A stretch of 64,000 nucleotides of DNA from Holophagae bacterium (lineage in GTDB: Bacteria > Acidobacteriota > Holophagae > Acanthopleuribacterales > Acanthopleuribacteraceae). Where the stretch lies: the NCBI GenBank assembly GCA_030429565.1, contig JAUIFE010000013.1, positions 151,620 to 215,619 on the forward strand. Reading direction: 5' to 3'. Under the pieces are notes generated by a model, which saw only the letters and a program-made list of their open reading frames with translations, was not told the origin of the DNA and made no database searches. This document shows positions 19,033-28,700 of this stretch, in pieces; positions within the stretch are counted from its first letter, which is position 1; each line of letters opens with the position of its first letter. Both the position numbers and the translations under genes were made by a program.

Positions 19033-20118
19033 ATGCTTGTGAGATTTTTCGCGATCGCTTTGTGTATGACCGCTTTTTGTTTCGGGCAATTACCCGATCG
19101 CGACGCCTTAGTTAAAAAATTGGTTGATGGATCGTCCAGCGATTCCGATTTTGCCACCCAAGAGTTAATCAAACACTTTCAGATGGGTGGTCTGCGTACG
19201 GTTGTGCGCAACATCAACAACCTTTCCGACGAAAAGAAAGTTCAATACATGCACGTGTTGCGTCACATGGACTTATTTCGTTTCCGCAACGACTTAAACG
19301 CGAACTTAATTGAAGCGCCCAACGACGTGGCGCGGATGGTGGCTTTGCGTTTGCTCTCGACTTTCGGGGAACGGCTCACCCCTGAAGTGTTCGAACCTTA
19401 CGTTGCCAACGAAGAAAACCCTTTGCCGCTGCGTTTGGCCGCAATGAGTGGTTTGATTCAAGTTCAGCGACCCGCCGCCTACGACCGTTTCATCGAATTG
19501 GCTGAAAAAGCCACCTTCGATCCGGCTACCGGTCGCGACGATTTCGAATTTTGCGAAATCTCCGCCAAAAATCGTGGGTTTTTCCTCTACACCAAGTCCA
19601 AGTTGGAAGATAAAAAAGCGCCTTTGGGTGCGGTGATGGTTTCCATTTACCTTGCCGGTCCTCGCAACGACGACATCTACACCAACTTGCTCGACCAGCG
19701 TCGTCGCAAGTTGATTCCGCTTCTGATCGACCGCGCCATTCTCGCCGGTGCACCCAACCTGTTGGAACTGATGGCCGATCACAAAACCTGCAAAAAGGCA
19801 AAAGATGAAATTAAGAAGGCAATGCCCGCCGCTCAGGGTGTCGCCGACTTGAAGAAACAGCTTTTTGCCCACGACATCCAAAAGATGCCGGTTGCACCGC
19901 GACTCGACTTGCGTCCCAACGGTCAAGGGACCGAAGACGGTTTCCGCTCCGCTTACGGGGTGATTAAAGTCGACACCGAAGGTGTTATCAGTGTCGTCAA
20001 ATCCTTTTCTCCTTTTGGCGGCAACGGTAACCTCGCTGCCAAAATCGGTAGCAAAACCTTTCCCGCCTTTGTCGACTGGGAGCCTTCGGAGTCTTATTTC
20101 CTGGTGGTCACGCCTTAA
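19033..20118 (+). CDS. secreted helical-repeat protein of unknown function
   Basis: A 361-residue protein with signal peptide MLVRFFAIALCMTAFCFGQ and a GGGGG ribosome site just before the ATG. The body is built of short alpha-helical units (for example NDVARMVALRLLSTFGERLTPE and NPLPLRLAAMSGLIQVQ), which suggests HEAT-like repeats over about residues 40-260. I recognise no catalytic motif. The C-terminal 90 residues look like a separate beta-rich domain. HEAT-like proteins are usually scaffolds for protein contacts, so a periplasmic scaffold role is possible but unproven. A strong terminator follows, so it is probably a single-gene unit. Confidence 0.75.
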   Translation: MLVRFFAIALCMTAFCFGQLPDRDALVKKLVDGSSSDSDFATQELIKHFQMGGLRTVVRNINNLSDEKKVQYMHVLRHMDLFRFRNDLNANLIEAPNDVARMVALRLLSTFGERLTPEVFEPYVANEENPLPLRLAAMSGLIQVQRPAAYDRFIELAEKATFDPATGRDDFEFCEISAKNRGFFLYTKSKLEDKKAPLGAVMVSIYLAGPRNDDIYTNLLDQRRRKLIPLLIDRAILAGAPNLLELMADHKTCKKAKDEIKKAMPAAQGVADLKKQLFAHDIQKMPVAPRLDLRPNGQGTEDGFRSAYGVIKVDTEGVISVVKSFSPFGGNGNLAAKIGSKTFPAFVDWEPSESYFLVVTP

Positions 20119-20160
20119 GGCCGTTAGCCGCCGCGATTACAGGTTTTTAACTTAGCTAAG

Positions 20161-20197
20161 ACGGTGCTCGTTCTTTTCCGAACGGGCGCCGTTTTTT
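20161..20197 (+). terminator. Rho-independent terminator
   Basis: Stem ACGGTGCTCGTTC (20161-20173) pairs with GAACGGGCGCCGT (20180-20192), with two wobble pairs, and is followed by a T-run. It ends the gene at 19033-20118. Confidence 0.88.
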
Positions 20198-20560
20198 CAT
20201 TTTAGGCCTCGTGTTTTGGGGTGAAGGCTTGCGCGTCGGGGCCTGGCGACCCGCCGTAACAGGGGGTGCGGCGGGTTCGGGTTAACTTGATGGGCGGCAT
20301 TAATGCGCTAAGTGCTCCATTTATTGGGTTCTAGGCAAAAAACGCGTTCGGCATCGCCGCTGAACAGTGTAAAATGTGATTAAACCTAAATTGAGCCATT
20401 CTTGGCGGCGCACTCAGGTTATCTGTTGGGCTGCAACGTGCCTTAAAAGCCTGTGCTTTTTTCAACACATTTCACACCGACAGGCTCGGCGATTTGGTCG
20501 TTCCGAATCGCTCTCTTTGGGTTCAAACCAACCGGAAACCAACCAAAGGAAGGGGGCTGC
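20198..20560. other. intergenic region with a degenerate palindromic repeat
   Basis: The stretch holds one diverged copy of a dispersed intergenic palindrome (about 20384-20420) and the ribosome site AAGGAAGGGGG before the next gene. Frames that run upstream of 20561 in the register of the next gene are not protein-like. Confidence 0.5.
20384..20420. repeat. dispersed palindromic intergenic repeat, degenerate copy
   Basis: The left arm (ACCTAAATTGAGCCATT) and centre (CTTGGCGGCG) match the intact copy at 48558-48602 almost exactly. The right arm is shortened and diverged (CACTCAGG). Confidence 0.65.
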
Positions 20561-22318
20561 ATGCCGATTCCACATATTTTGTATTTGGACAATCACTTTG
20601 AAGACAAAAAGAAAATGGTGATTCTTTTGTTCTCAAATGGTTATGAAGTCATGCCGGTTTCTAACCTCAAAGAGGGTTTATCCGCCCTGCGGGTCGCCGA
20701 CTTTGACATGGTGCTTTGCGACATGCATCTACCCGACGGGGACGCCGACCATCTCATCCAGACAGTCAAAAGTTCGACCGACCTCTCCAAAATTCCGGTC
20801 ATGGTGATTACCAGCCAAGCCAGCGATGTCGACCGCCAAGCGGTGATGTCGCTGGGAGCGGCCGACTACATCGGCAAAGATCTCGACCCTACCCAGTTTT
20901 TAAAACGGGTTAAAGAAACGGTTAACTTACACCGGCGCGCCATTAAAAAAACATCAGTGGGCATATCCGGGCAACTGGCTCGGCTCAAGATCATCGACTT
21001 GATCATGCAGCTTTCCGATGAGAAAAGTTCCGGTTGCATAACCATTGACGGCCCCTTGCTGATGGAAATCCATATGCGTGACGGCCAAATCGTCCACGCC
21101 CGTCATGGCATTACGCTTGGTAAAAAGGCCCTGTTTCGTTGCTTGCGCATTGCCGAGGCGGCCTTTCACTTTCAGGCCGATAGTCAGGTGATCGACTATT
21201 CGACGGAAGGTGACCTCGATGATTTGCTTGAAGAGGCGCGTGTTTCCAATGAGAAACTCATGGCCAACTGGCACAAGTTGCCCAACGCCAACTACCGGGT
21301 GCGCATCGGCAACCCAACCGCCTTGCAATCGGCGAACTTTAAACCGGAAGTGCGCGCCGCCTTGGAAATTATAAAAAAATACCCGCGTATCGGCACCTAT
21401 GTGGATCGACTCAACCTGCCCGACGTCATTTGTTACGAATACCTCCACACCTTTCTAGAGCGCGAAATTATTGAGTTGGTCACGGAACACAAGCCGGTCA
21501 AAATTGTCACCGACGCCAGTTGTGATTTACCTCAAGAAGAACTCTACGATTTGGGGGTTTCCTGCTTTAGTGTCTCGCTTAAAGTGGGTAGTGAACAACT
21601 CTTGGCGACCGATCCCAAAACGGAAGATGTGGTCTATGCCAGCAAAACCAAGGTGCTCGAGCAAATAGAAATCGTGCCGCCGGATAACGAAACCATCTTG
21701 GACCGCTACGTGAACTTTCTGCCTAAGTACGATTGTGTCACGATCACCATGGGTGAGCGTGTCGGCACCATGTTCGATTCCATCGACAAAAACCTCGCCA
21801 AGCTACAGGCGACCGGTTTAGACGGCAAAAGTTTGCTGGCCAACGAAACCACCACCATCAACAGTCATTCTTTTTCGCTGGGCTTGGGTTTGTTGGTACG
21901 TTATGCGGCTGAGTTGGTCGAGCAAGGTTTACAAGCGGAACAGGTGGAAGAGAAGGTCATCGTCGCCATTTCACAACTGCACATGATTTTTGCCGTGAAC
22001 GCCGACCGCAGCTTCTTGGCCAAAAAAGGATTTTCCATTCTGTACTGGAACGGCGAAGAATTTGAGTTGGTTGAGAAACTGGATAAAAAAGAGAACCCGA
22101 TTAACGCGATGGCCCAACAGGTTGAACGGCGGCTTGACCACAAGTCCGGTTTGCATATGTCACTGGGCCACGTGCGCAACCGTCAGCAGGGTGAAGCGCT
22201 GCGATTGGAATTGGGTCGCCGCTTGTCGACCACTCGGGTACCCTTGCGTCAAATGGGCCCGATCGCCGGTTACCGGCTTGGTGAGGGCGCATTAGGTGTG
22301 GCCTTTTTCCAAGAATAA
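20561..22318 (+). CDS. receiver-DUF4388-DegV fusion protein
   Basis: A 585-residue cytosolic protein. The ATG at 20561 follows AAGGAAGGGGG and begins a normal receiver (PHILYLDNHFED). Residues 1-125 are a complete receiver domain with acceptor Asp54 (MVLCDMHLPDG), VMVITSQ and the lysine in DYIGKDL. Residues about 130-225 match DUF4388/PatA-N (ISGQLARLKIIDLIMQLSD, then GQIVHARHG). Residues about 300-560 match the DegV fold (KIVTDASCDLP, YDCVTITMGERVGTMFDSI, INSHSFSLGLGLLVRYAAEL). DegV/FakB proteins bind a fatty acid in a cleft lined by TSxPS and SSxLSGT motifs; here these are altered (VPPDN, MGERVGT). The reading is a phospho-regulated lipid-binding or lipid-sensing adaptor. I know no described protein of this exact build. 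Confidence 0.85.
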   Translation: MPIPHILYLDNHFEDKKKMVILLFSNGYEVMPVSNLKEGLSALRVADFDMVLCDMHLPDGDADHLIQTVKSSTDLSKIPVMVITSQASDVDRQAVMSLGAADYIGKDLDPTQFLKRVKETVNLHRRAIKKTSVGISGQLARLKIIDLIMQLSDEKSSGCITIDGPLLMEIHMRDGQIVHARHGITLGKKALFRCLRIAEAAFHFQADSQVIDYSTEGDLDDLLEEARVSNEKLMANWHKLPNANYRVRIGNPTALQSANFKPEVRAALEIIKKYPRIGTYVDRLNLPDVICYEYLHTFLEREIIELVTEHKPVKIVTDASCDLPQEELYDLGVSCFSVSLKVGSEQLLATDPKTEDVVYASKTKVLEQIEIVPPDNETILDRYVNFLPKYDCVTITMGERVGTMFDSIDKNLAKLQATGLDGKSLLANETTTINSHSFSLGLGLLVRYAAELVEQGLQAEQVEEKVIVAISQLHMIFAVNADRSFLAKKGFSILYWNGEEFELVEKLDKKENPINAMAQQVERRLDHKSGLHMSLGHVRNRQQGEALRLELGRRLSTTRVPLRQMGPIAGYRLGEGALGVAFFQE

Positions 22319-22323
22319 ACAAG

Positions 22324-22341
22324 GCCCGCAGTGGTGCGGGC
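22324..22341 (+). terminator. possible terminator hairpin
   Basis: Stem GCCCGCA/TGCGGGC with loop GTGG lies five bases after the stop of the DegV-fusion gene. No proper T-run follows, so termination is uncertain. Confidence 0.45.
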
Positions 22342-22414
22342 GCTTGCTTCCCGTGTGAGCGGGTTTCGGATTGGATTTACGCCTGTCGTGCGCGGGGCTC
22401 GGCTGAGTACTCGG

Positions 22415-23329
22415 CTAACGCCATGAAATGGCGAGGTCGCCAACCGGGCCCTTCATGGCGATTTCCAGTTTGGGGCTGCTGGGATGGTAACTTTCCGGTT
22501 CCCAGACTTTGTCGTTTTTGACGAAGCCATAGGGGCTTAAATCGCGCGAGGTACCGCGAATGACGACGTGCGTGCCGCGCGGGAAGGTTAAGTCGGCGTT
22601 GCCAATATCCAGGTCCAGTTTTACCTCGGTGTTTAGCAGTAACTTGGGGCCGAAATCGACACTCAACTCACCGACGCCGCCGTTGATTTTGATTCGGTCG
22701 GCTTTGAGGTTTGCCAAGTTGTAAATTTCCAGGTCGCCGGCGGTTAATCCAAAGGTGGCTTTGCCGCGCACAATCGATTGATTAATGGTGGGAAAGTCGA
22801 TATCGAGGTCACCGTAGGAGGCGCGCGCGCGGAACCGACTGATGTTGAGGTCGGCGAAATTAAGCGAGCCGTAACCGACACTGTTAATCGACATGTTGAA
22901 GTCGAGTTCGGCGCGGCGTGGAATCTCGGCGCGCATGGTGGGGGCCGTCTTTTGGATGTGGGCGGCTAAGCGGTTAAGCGTATAAGGAATGCTGGTTTCC
23001 CATTTGAAGACCTGTGTATCGCGGTCAAACGAGCTGTAGCCGCGGCCTTTTTGGAAATAAGTGACCGCCTCGCCGACGGCTTCCCGGTCGGCTGCTTTAA
23101 GCGCTAAGTTGCCGGCACGGCCACGAAAATGGACCTTGATGTTGCGATCCTGTCCGTAGCTCAAGCTGGTGCGTTGTCGGTTTTCCTGCTTATCGCGGTC
23201 GGCTTCGTCGGCAGGCGAGGGGTTGCCAGGATCCTGGCCCCACAATGGGGTGGCGAGCAACAAAAGGGTGCAAAAGCTGAATAAGGCGCTGTGGTTCAAG
23301 GCGTGGGACGCTTGTTTGAGCCATGTCAT
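22415..23329 (-). CDS. secreted beta-rich (toast-rack-like) protein
   Basis: A 304-residue protein with an N-terminal signal segment (FSFCTLLLLATPLWG) and GGAGAGA before the ATG. After a charged linker it shows repeating short beta strands with alternating hydrophobic residues (RASYGDLDIDFP, GKATFGLTAGDLEIYNL, NGGVGELSVDFG, DIGNADLTFPRGTHVVI). This pattern resembles the LiaF/DUF4097-type beta-solenoid domains, which often sit on the cell surface in stress-sensing systems. I see no enzyme motif. It is the 3' neighbour of another minus-strand gene 144 bp upstream. Confidence 0.7.
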   Translation of the reverse strand: MTWLKQASHALNHSALFSFCTLLLLATPLWGQDPGNPSPADEADRDKQENRQRTSLSYGQDRNIKVHFRGRAGNLALKAADREAVGEAVTYFQKGRGYSSFDRDTQVFKWETSIPYTLNRLAAHIQKTAPTMRAEIPRRAELDFNMSINSVGYGSLNFADLNISRFRARASYGDLDIDFPTINQSIVRGKATFGLTAGDLEIYNLANLKADRIKINGGVGELSVDFGPKLLLNTEVKLDLDIGNADLTFPRGTHVVIRGTSRDLSPYGFVKNDKVWEPESYHPSSPKLEIAMKGPVGDLAISWR

Positions 23330-23473
23330 TGCGATCTCTCCTTCTCTGTTTCCGTTTTACCAAATCCGAAAGGATGCCTTTGAGCCCGTCGTGATGGGAA
23401 CCAAGGCGGTGGTAAGAACTTCGCGCTAGCATAACCGATTTCAACGGCAAAGGTACGTCAAGCCGTCCCGGGT

Positions 23474-24073
23474 TTAGTGACGGCGGCTCGCCAGGGTGGC
23501 CGCCACCCAACGCAGAAACGAGTTTTCGCCGACCGCGGGGCCCGCCTGGTGGCACAATCGTTCCTCGCCGCGCCATTCGCTGACTTGGGTGCCGTGATCG
23601 GCGCGATCCAAATTGAAAATGGCGACGGCCGGTCCTTTTTGGGGATCGAGATCGGCTTCCTCGGCGCGTGGGTCCAGCAGCAGGACAACGGCAATGAGGT
23701 GGGTTTCACCGGTAAAGCGGGGTTCGGGTAGCTTGAAGAGCAGGCACGGCCACGGTTTAATCACCGTGGTTTTAATGTGTAAATCCTCGGCGAGCAGGCG
23801 AAAAGGGTCGTGGTTTTTTTGGTTGATATCGCGATTGACCTCGATCAGGTAAGTCACGAAGCGATCACGGTCCATTTTTAGTGCGCCAAAGAACGTCATT
23901 GGGTCGCGCCAGGCCACTTGCGGCACGACGACTTGGGAAAAAGTGAAGTGATGGGCGCGTGGTTGGTTCACGGTTGTGGCGGTTTCTGCCGCTGTTTCTT
24001 TATTGGGCGCAGCTTTCGCCGTGTCTTGGGCGGGTCGATTGGATTGTGCGCGCCGCTTTAAAAATTGAAACAT
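23474..24073 (-). CDS. protein of unknown function, probably cytosolic
   Basis: A 199-residue protein with no signal peptide or membrane segment. The first 45 residues are basic and low complexity (MFQFLKRRAQSNRPAQ, then a KETAAETATT stretch). The remaining 150 residues form a mixed alpha/beta domain (FTFSQVVVPQVAWRDP, HLIAVVLLLDPRAE, GPAVAIFNLDRAD). I do not recognise the family. An AGGGAG site nine bases before the ATG supports the start. It is divergent from the propeller gene at 24274 and may be co-transcribed with the gene at 22415. Confidence 0.65.
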   Translation of the reverse strand: MFQFLKRRAQSNRPAQDTAKAAPNKETAAETATTVNQPRAHHFTFSQVVVPQVAWRDPMTFFGALKMDRDRFVTYLIEVNRDINQKNHDPFRLLAEDLHIKTTVIKPWPCLLFKLPEPRFTGETHLIAVVLLLDPRAEEADLDPQKGPAVAIFNLDRADHGTQVSEWRGEERLCHQAGPAVGENSFLRWVAATLASRRH

Positions 24074-24273
24074 GACCGATACTCCCTCGCTATCATTTCG
24101 CGCATCTTACCCGATTGGGCACGCCAACCCAAGTTTGTCTTGGCCGCGGGGTACGGGAAGAGGACTTGCTCGTCCGCCAAGGTAATGGCATGATTGGGCT
24201 TTTCTTGGACGGCGGCGGGCGGTAGTGACAGGGTGTCATGGAAAACCCGATGCGATCGGTGGGGTAGAGGACA

Positions 24274-25473
24274 ATGCTTAGATTTGGTTTGTGTTTTGCG
24301 GCCGTCGGATTATTGGTGTCGCTGTTGGGCCAAGCGCCGCGGCCGGTGAAACCGGTTTTTGAGTGGGCTGAAGTACCGACGACGGCGCCGGATCGGCTGG
24401 GAACCAGTGTGCTGCAGTGGGATCCTGGTGACAAAACGCTGACGGTGATCGAATACCGACAGGCCAAGGTCTTTCAAACGACCAGGGTTCAAACCGATTT
24501 ACCGCGATGGCCGGTCATTGACTGGATTTGTCGCCGGCGTGTGATCATGGTGGTCCAGCGCAGTGCCGAGTTTCCCCGCCAAATTTGGGTGACCCGCATT
24601 CCTTTGGACGACCCGCGCAATTACCACCAATGGCAGATTGAACACCAACATTCGGTGCGTTGGGCTGTGATTAATCCGCTGTGTCGGCGCATGATTACCC
24701 TGGACGATGAAGGCATGCTGCGTTTGTGGCACCTGGGTCTCGATCCCTATGACGAGCGACCGCCGCAACAGCAAATCGCAAAACTGTTGCGTGAAGACGA
24801 ATACAAGAAACACAAGCTGTCGCGTTATGAACCCCATTGGTCGCCGCTCGGTAATTTTTACGTGTTGCCCACTTTTGGGGGCGGCCTGCAACTCATCGAA
24901 GAGCAGGACGGCAGCTTGGCCGCGCCTTTTGCCACAAAAAGAGGCGAGCCCTATTACCGTTACGACCAACCATATCTGCGCGGTGTGTTGTTCAGTCGCC
25001 ACGAAAGGCGGATGGCGGTGTGGCGTTTCCCCGAAGTCGGCATTCCCGCGCCTGGCGGCGATTTGGTAATTTGGGACAATTGGAGCTTGCGTGAGCCGCG
25101 CGAGGTTCGTTTGGACCCCATGAACTTGGGCGGTTTTGATTTTCACCGCGATGAGCGCCATTTGCTGGTGGCCTTCCGCGATCAAATGGTTGTCTGGGAC
25201 ACCGAAGACAATAAGTGGGTGCGTGAATGGACGGCCGAACACGCTAAGTTGGTGCGCGCTCATCCCGATCGTGCTTGGGTTGTGGTTTACGACCTTAACG
25301 GTGGTCTAACCCTGTACGATGTGGAAACGACCGAGGTTGTCGCTTCCTTCGCGGCGGCAGGTGACCTTGGCAAACGCTTGGAATTTAGCGACGACGGCCG
25401 TTTGTTGTGGATGTGGCACGGTCGCGAAGCACCCCTTTCGCTTAAGGCTTGGGTGGTGCCCTTCGGCGACTGA
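24274..25473 (+). CDS. secreted WD40-like propeller protein
   Basis: A 399-residue protein with signal peptide MLRFGLCFAAVGLLVSLLG and an AGAGGA site before the ATG. The body shows repeated four-strand blade-like units ending in W-D or L-W patterns (MLRLWHLGLDP, GGDLVIWDNWS, DQMVVWDTEDNKWVREW, GGLTLYDVETTEVVASF). This fits a WD40/quinoprotein-like beta-propeller of five to seven blades. No catalytic residues are recognisable, so a periplasmic protein-binding role is the best guess. It is 272 bp upstream of sucA on the same strand, but nothing links their functions. Confidence 0.7.
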   Translation: MLRFGLCFAAVGLLVSLLGQAPRPVKPVFEWAEVPTTAPDRLGTSVLQWDPGDKTLTVIEYRQAKVFQTTRVQTDLPRWPVIDWICRRRVIMVVQRSAEFPRQIWVTRIPLDDPRNYHQWQIEHQHSVRWAVINPLCRRMITLDDEGMLRLWHLGLDPYDERPPQQQIAKLLREDEYKKHKLSRYEPHWSPLGNFYVLPTFGGGLQLIEEQDGSLAAPFATKRGEPYYRYDQPYLRGVLFSRHERRMAVWRFPEVGIPAPGGDLVIWDNWSLREPREVRLDPMNLGGFDFHRDERHLLVAFRDQMVVWDTEDNKWVREWTAEHAKLVRAHPDRAWVVVYDLNGGLTLYDVETTEVVASFAAAGDLGKRLEFSDDGRLLWMWHGREAPLSLKAWVVPFGD

Positions 25474-25745
25474 TTTTGCCGCCTCAGCTCGATTGATCTA
25501 CCCGCCGATGTCGGCTATACTGCCCACATCCAGCATCCACGACCACTCATGGCGGCGGTGAGCCGACGCGCGTTGGGTTAACCGCGATTTTACGCCATTT
25601 GCGTCTGCCGGCGTTGCCGTCGCGACCGCGTCGATCGGGCTAGGCTTGCGCCGTCTGCGCGCGGGTTAGGCCGAGGCAACTCGGACAAGGTTTTGGTGGG
25701 AACGGATGCCGGTGGAAATTAAAACCGTTTTTGGGGAGTGGGTGC

Positions 25746-28700
25746 GTGTCAAGTTTTCCTTTTTACAGCCAAAACCTCGCGTTCGTCGAATCAATTTATG
25801 AAATGTACCGTAGCGACCCCAGCAGCGTTTCACCGCAGTGGCGCGCCTATTTTGAAGGCGACGGCGATCCAACCGTGGTGCCGATTAGCGCGCCGACGCC
25901 CGCAATTCCTATTGCGGCGACACCGGCGCCCACCACCACGATGTTGACGGCTTCCTGTTTGGGGGCCCATGAGGAAGAAAAACGGGCGCGTTTGGCCGCC
26001 GGCGATAGTGTGCTAGCTTACCTCAACCAAATTTCCTTGTTTCAACTGGTTACGGCCGACGATTTACAGGCTATCGCCGCGATTACCGATTTAGTCGCCA
26101 AAAAGGGTGGCGAGGTGATTAGCCATACCGGACAAGCCGCCAACGACTTCTTTTACATTATCGAGGGGCGGGTGGCGATTGTGAAAAAAGGGGTCGAAAT
26201 TAACTATCTCGACGCCGGCGAAATGATTGGCGAGCTGGCGGTATTCGACGACCGCCCGCGTTCGGCCACAATGATTGCCAAAAGTGACTGTCGCTTGATT
26301 CACATCCAGCGCGAACGCCTGTATGAGGTCATGCAAAAACGCAGCAGTTTGGATTTGGGTTTGGTGCATGTTCTAGCGGCGCGTTTGCGCGACGCCGCTT
26401 TCCGTCAGGAACGGGCCGATCGCTTGGTAACGGCGTATCGCGAACGCGGTCATGCAAAAGCTCATATTGACCCCCTTGGTTTGCGCGACCAAATCGAACA
26501 CCCTGAGTTGACCTTGGAACACTACGGGTTCCGCCAGTCCGATCTCGATCTGAAGTTGACGGTAAAGATCGGCAAGGCTTCGGTCAGCCGCAGCTTGCGC
26601 GACATAATTAACCACCTTGAGGAAACCTATTGCCGTTCGATCGGGGTGCAATTTACCCACATCGATGATCTCGATATCCAAGAATGGATTCGACTGCGTA
26701 TGGAAGATCCGTCACTGCGCATGCACATGACGCGTGAGGAACAAAAACATATCTTGCGCAAGCTGACCGACGCCGAGAATTTCGAAAGCTTTTTGCACCG
26801 CAAGTTTGTCGGTGCCAAACGCTTTTCGCTTGAGGGTGCGGAGAGTCTCATACCGCTGTTGGAGAACGCCATTGAGGAGGCCGGTTCACACGAGGTCGAC
26901 GAGGTCATCATCGGCATGGCCCACCGCGGCCGGCTGAACGTGCTTGTCAATATTATGGGGAAACCCGCCAGCCAGGTTTTTCGCGAATTTAAGGACACCT
27001 CACCCGACACCCACGGTGGGCGCGGTGATGTGAAATACCACCTGGGTTATGGCAGTGATCACCGCACCGCGGCCGGCAAGGATTTGCACCTGAGTTTGTG
27101 TTTTAACCCGAGTCACCTGGAGTTTGTCGGGCCGGTGTGTATGGGGCGTGTGCGCGCCAAGCAGGATCGTTTTGGCGACCGCAACCGTCAGCGTGCTTTG
27201 GCCTTGGTGATTCACGGCGATGCCGCCTTTGCCGGGCAAGGGGTTGTGCAGGAAATGTTGAACCTCAGTGAACTTGAGGGTTACTGCACCGGTGGCACCG
27301 TTCACATCATTCTCAATAACCAAGTGGGTTTTACGACCGATCCCGGCGATGCGCGCTCCACCCAATACGCTACCGACGTGGCGCGCATGCTGCAAATTCC
27401 TATTTTCCACGTCAATGGTGAGGATCCCGAGGCGGTGGCCCGTTCGATTCGCATTGCCATGGACTTCCGCAAGGAATTTCGCAAAGACATCGTGATCGAC
27501 ATGTACAGCTACCGCAAATACGGCCACAACGAAGGTGACGATCCAGGCTTTACCCAGCCTACCTTGTACCAACGCATCAAAAAGCGCCCAACGGTGCGCG
27601 AGTTTTACGTCAAAAACTTGCTGAAGTTGGGTGGGATTACGCAAGCGGAGGCGGATCAAATTCAAGAAGAGTCCCGTGCTCATTTGGAAGCCGAATACCA
27701 ACAGGCCGAGGATCCCAGCGGCGCTTATATTGAAATCGAAATGGGTCAAGGTTTGTGGAAGCCCTATCGCGGCGGTTTGGAAGCCGACATGCCGGATGTG
27801 GCTACCAAGGTGCCCTTGGCAACGCTGCAAGCGCTTTTGCGCAAACTCTCCCAGGTCCCTGAAGACTTTAAACCCCACAGCAAAATCCAGCGCTTCCTCA
27901 AACAACAGGAAGAGATGGCCGACGGCGAACGGCTGCTGAGTTGGGGCAACGGCGAGGCGTTGGCTTTTGCCACCTTGTTGCAGGAAGGGCATGCGGTGCG
28001 TTTTACCGGTCAGGATGTTCAGCGCGGTACCTTCAGCCACCGTCACGCGGTGCTGCACGACAACCGTGACAACAGATTGTTCACGCCTTTGGCGCAGGTT
28101 GCCGACAAAGGTGCTTTCCTCGAACTTTACAACAGCCCACTCAGCGAAGTGGCCGTTATGAGCTTTGAGTACGGCTACAGCCTTGATTACCCCGAGGCAC
28201 TGGTGATTTGGGAAGCGCAGTTTGGTGACTTCAGCAACGTTGCGCAGGTTATCATCGACCAGTTCATCAGTACCAGTGAGGAAAAGTGGCGTCGTTTGAG
28301 CGGTTTGGCGTTGTTCCTGCCGCACGGCTTCGAAGGGCAGGGGCCCGAGCACTCCAGCGCCCGTTTGGAACGTTTCCTGATGTTGGCCGCCGATGACAAC
28401 ATTCAGGTGGTTAACCTCACCACACCGGCCCAGCTTTTCCATTGTCTGCGCCGCCAAGTGTTGCGCCCGTGGCGCAAGCCGCTGATTGTGATGTCGCCCA
28501 AAAGTTTATTGCGCCACCCCGAGGCGGTGTCGCCGCTGACAGATTTGGCCGAGAGTTCGTTCTTGCGTGTGATCGGCGACGACTCGGTGCCGGCCGATCA
28601 GGTGAAACGGGTTTTGCTGTGTAGTGGCAAAGTGTATTACGAACTGTTGGCGGCACGCCGTGACCATGGCTTAGACCACGTGGCTATCCTACGTTTGGAA

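Noticed and set aside
27000..28457. 485-codon minus-strand frame opposite sucA
   Set aside because: Its composition is an antisense shadow; the plus strand encodes an unmistakable 2-oxoglutarate dehydrogenase.
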